A stretch of DNA of 24,532 nucleotides from Actinomycetales bacterium (lineage in GTDB: Bacteria > Actinomycetota > Actinomycetes > Actinomycetales > Dermatophilaceae), in assembly GCA_016710385.1 (NCBI GenBank), contig JADJVX010000024.1:1-24532 (forward strand), read 5' to 3'. A program made the translations under genes and the position numbers. Below the pieces are notes generated by a model. That model ran no database searches. It saw only the letters and a list, made by a program, of their open reading frames with translations, and was not told the DNA's origin. Below are positions 22,440 to 24,532 of this stretch, in pieces. Numbering within the stretch: the stretch's first letter is position 1; every line of letters begins with the position of its first letter.

Positions 22440-24532
22440 CGCCCACCTCCGTTGCCATCGCCGTCGTCGACGATCCGTCCGCCGAGCAGGCGCTCGATGA
22501 CCGCCTGGCCCATCTCGAGGTCAGGAGTGACGTCTTCGTCGTCGAAGCTCACCTCGGCCGCGTCGGGATCGTCCTGGGGCTGGGTCGACGGCGCGCCAGC
22601 ACCTCCGGGCGCGGGCGCCCCGGTATGCCGTGCGCCGGGTCGGTGCCGCTCCTCCAGCGAGCGGCGAGTGGCGGCCTTGGCCCGGGCGAGTTCCTCGCGC
22701 ACGTTGTGGGCCGCAGCATGGGCCGCCGCGGTGTTGGCCTCGCGCGCGGCCGCGATCTCGTTGATCGGCTCGGCGGTGTGCGGGTCCGGAGGCGACGCTG
22801 CGAACTCAGGAGCCAAAGGCGCGGCCGAAGCCGTCGACGCCGCAGGACCTGGCATGGGGGCGGGATCCGAATGCGCGGACGGGGCGGCTCGTTCCGAGAC
22901 TGGCGGGGTGGGCGACGAGGGCGCCCCTGGTTCAGCGGGTTCGGACGCCGCGGACCACGCCGGCTGCTCCGATGGCGGCGGGGCAACCTCGGGTGCGGGG
23001 CCAGAAGGCGCCGTCGGCATCGTCTCCTCAAGAGGCGACCCGGTGGGCTGCGCTGACCCTGACGAGTGCGCAGTCGCCGGGCGGACGTCGGGGCCGGCGC
23101 GGCGGCGGCGGGCTGGTCGTGCGGGGCTGCCACCCCTCGACCATGACATCGAGGCCGATCTCGTCGATGAGCGCCTGGCGGACGACCTCGGCGTGATTGC
23201 CCGCCCGGAAGGTGTTGGTGAGGCCCACCGTGGCGATGCCGAGCACGAGGCGCTGCCCGTCGTAGTCGAGCACCGAGGCATGTTGCGAGACGAAGGTCCA
23301 CGTCACCCGGCGCCGAGTGAAGATCCGGCCGAGCACTTCGGGCCAGACCCGCCGGATGCCGACGATGTCGAGGTCGGGCAGGGGGTGACCACTTCGACGA
23401 CCTCGACGTGCGGGATCGCCTCGCGTGATGTGGGCGACAGCTGGGCGTGCACCGGAGCGGGGGGTGGGATTGGCACATGCTGCCCAGCCGGCGCCTGATG
23501 GACGGCCGGAGCTTGATGCGCGGCTGGTGACTGATCCGCCGTGGGCGCAAGTTGTGCCGGCGGCGGCGGGACGATCGGCCGCGGGGCGGACTCGGCGACC
23601 GCGCGCGTGAGCGTGGGCGGCATACCGGGTCGTTGCAGTGCAGCTGCCACCTCGGGCGAGTGCGCCGCCGAGCCGGACGCCGCGAGATCGAGGCGACGTT
23701 CGATGCGGTCCAGCCGTGCGGCATACCCCTGCTCTCCCGAGGCGGCTGGGAGCAGGACGCGCGCGCAGATCCAATTCAAACTGCAGCCGCGGGGAGGTCG
23801 CTCCGGTCATCTCGGTGATGCCGGTGCTGACGATGTCGGCCGCGCGGGACAGCTCACCGGGGCCGAAGCGGGACTGCTGGCCGCGCATCCGGTCGAGCTG
23901 GTCTTCGGGCACGCCGCGCAGCACCTGGGCGGCACCATCGGGCACGGCGGCGACGATGATGAGGTCGCGCAACCGCTCCAGCAGGTCCATCGCGAAGCGT
24001 CGCGGGTCGTGGCCAGACTCGATGACCTTGTCGATCTGGCCGAAGACCGTGGCAGAGTCGCGGGCGGCGATGGCGTCGATGGTGGCATCGAGCAACTCGA
24101 CGCTCGTGAAACCGAGCAGCGACGCCGCGCCCTCGTAGGTCAGCCCCTCCGGCCCCGAGCCGGCGATGAGCTGATCGAGCACCGACAGCGAGTCACGCAC
24201 CGACCCCCCGCCGGCCCGGGTGACGAAGCCCAGCACCCCGGCGCGACCGCCACCTGCTCCTGAGCGCACAGGCTCTCCAGGTAGGCCGTGAGCTTGGCCG
24301 GCGGCACCAGCCGGAAGGGGTAGTGATGGGTGCGCGAGCGGATCGTGCCGATGACCTTCTCCGGCTCGGTCGTCGCGGGGACGAGCTTGACGTGCTCGGT
24401 CGGCTCGTCGACGATCGTGAGCAGGGCGTTGAAGCCCTGCGGGGTGATATGTGAGCCTCGTCGATGATGCCAGACCTTGAAGCGACTCTGCGCCGGACCA
24501 TAGGACGCGCTCGCGCGCAGATCGCGGGCGTC
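22436..24532 (-). CDS. dnaX: DNA polymerase III subunit gamma/tau (3' part), several frameshifts
   Basis: Clamp-loader subunit of the replicative polymerase. The 5' part with the Walker A motif lies beyond the window. Visible in pieces: IIDEAH (DEAH, Walker B) followed by PQGFNALL-like, VKLVPATTEPEKVIGTIRSR and THHYPFRLVPP; then GGGSVRDSLSVLDQLIAG; RRFAMDLLERLRDLIIVAAV; LQFELDLRAR; a Pro/Ala-rich linker; the domain VWPEVLGRIFTRRRVTWTF…VLDYDGQRLVLGI…FRAGNHAEVVRQAL; a second Pro/Ala/Ser-rich linker; and a C-terminus EMGQAVIERLLGGRIVDDG. Frame changes occur near 24455, 24262, 23770, 23390 and 23040. dnaX is essential, so these are more likely sequencing errors than decay. The stop overlaps plsC by 4 nt. 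Confidence 0.85.

Larger units (their letters stand above)
7..23727. repeat. Dispersed 9-mer GGTATGCCG, 30 exact copies
   Basis: Forward copies start at 7, 3294, 6758, 8418, 9465, 10430, 11982, 12535, 13721, 15588, 17639, 18647, 19458, 20757, 20867 and 22622. Reverse-complement copies (CGGCATACC) start at 1195, 2508, 5984, 7739, 12521, 15010, 16770, 17405, 19371, 21132, 21468, 21884, 23618 and 23719. One-mismatch variants of the word also occur, for example at 1023, 1849, 2334, 3897, 5412, 10068, 11472 and 13163. At about 70% GC roughly 0.3 copies would be expected on both strands of this window, so the excess is about 100-fold. Six of the 30 lie in the roughly 8% that is intergenic. The word is nearly palindromic (CGG–TATG–CCG). 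Its function is unknown; see findings. Confidence 0.9.

Noticed and set aside
23040..24460. Programmed frameshifting in dnaX
   Set aside because: There are several frame changes in both directions, no slippery A-run, and neighbouring plsC is damaged in the same way.

Overview
The window is GC-rich DNA of an actinobacterium. The evidence is pervasive G/C third positions, a dnaX–recR–DUF5063–lysC–asd neighbourhood, a lysC with an internal beta-subunit start as in Corynebacterium, a PPOX/F420-type flavin-split-barrel protein, and several GTG/TTG starts. Gene content and the very frequent GGTATGCCG word suggest Micrococcales, perhaps Intrasporangiaceae; this family-level placement is inference.

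Layout. (1) 1–4084, minus strand: an overlapping gene string runs from an unknown membrane protein through a HAD phosphatase and a mannose-1-phosphate guanylyltransferase to a WecB-like UDP-GlcNAc 2-epimerase, a sugar-nucleotide cluster. (2) 4265–6013: a PPOX-family protein (minus), a 6 x 52-bp tandem repeat in the intergenic space, and a PAP2 phosphatase (plus). (3) 6007–9341: a large RND efflux permease (minus) with a repeat-built cytoplasmic linker and a palindrome over its likely promoter. (4) 9721–12493: a DEAD-box RNA helicase with a low-complexity basic tail, divergent from a secreted S1 serine protease. (5) 12652–16125: two convergent acyl-CoA synthetases separated by a perfect 23-bp hairpin. 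(6) 16206–19323: a lipoprotein, asd and lysC (aspartate pathway to lysine, threonine, methionine and diaminopimelate). (7) 19478–24532: DUF5063, recR, an ADP-ribosylglycohydrolase, a PlsC-type acyltransferase and the 3' part of dnaX, all minus. The ybaB gene that usually lies between dnaX and recR is absent and two other genes sit in its place.

Sequence quality. Genes from about 9.4 to 20.8 kb are intact. Genes near both ends are broken by single-base frameshifts (at least eight in wecB, two in manC, one or two each in HAD, PPOX, PAP2 and RND, two plus an in-frame stop in plsC, at least four in dnaX). Because dnaX is essential and the damage rises towards both ends, most of this is probably sequencing error at contig edges rather than gene decay.

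The most interesting signal is not a gene. The 9-mer GGTATGCCG occurs exactly 30 times (16 forward, 14 reverse), about once per 0.8 kb, in genes of both strands, in all reading frames and inside intergenic hairpins. This is the density and layout of a DNA-uptake-like or other genome-wide signal word, and it leaves a visible imprint on codon use (rare ATA and TAT codons).
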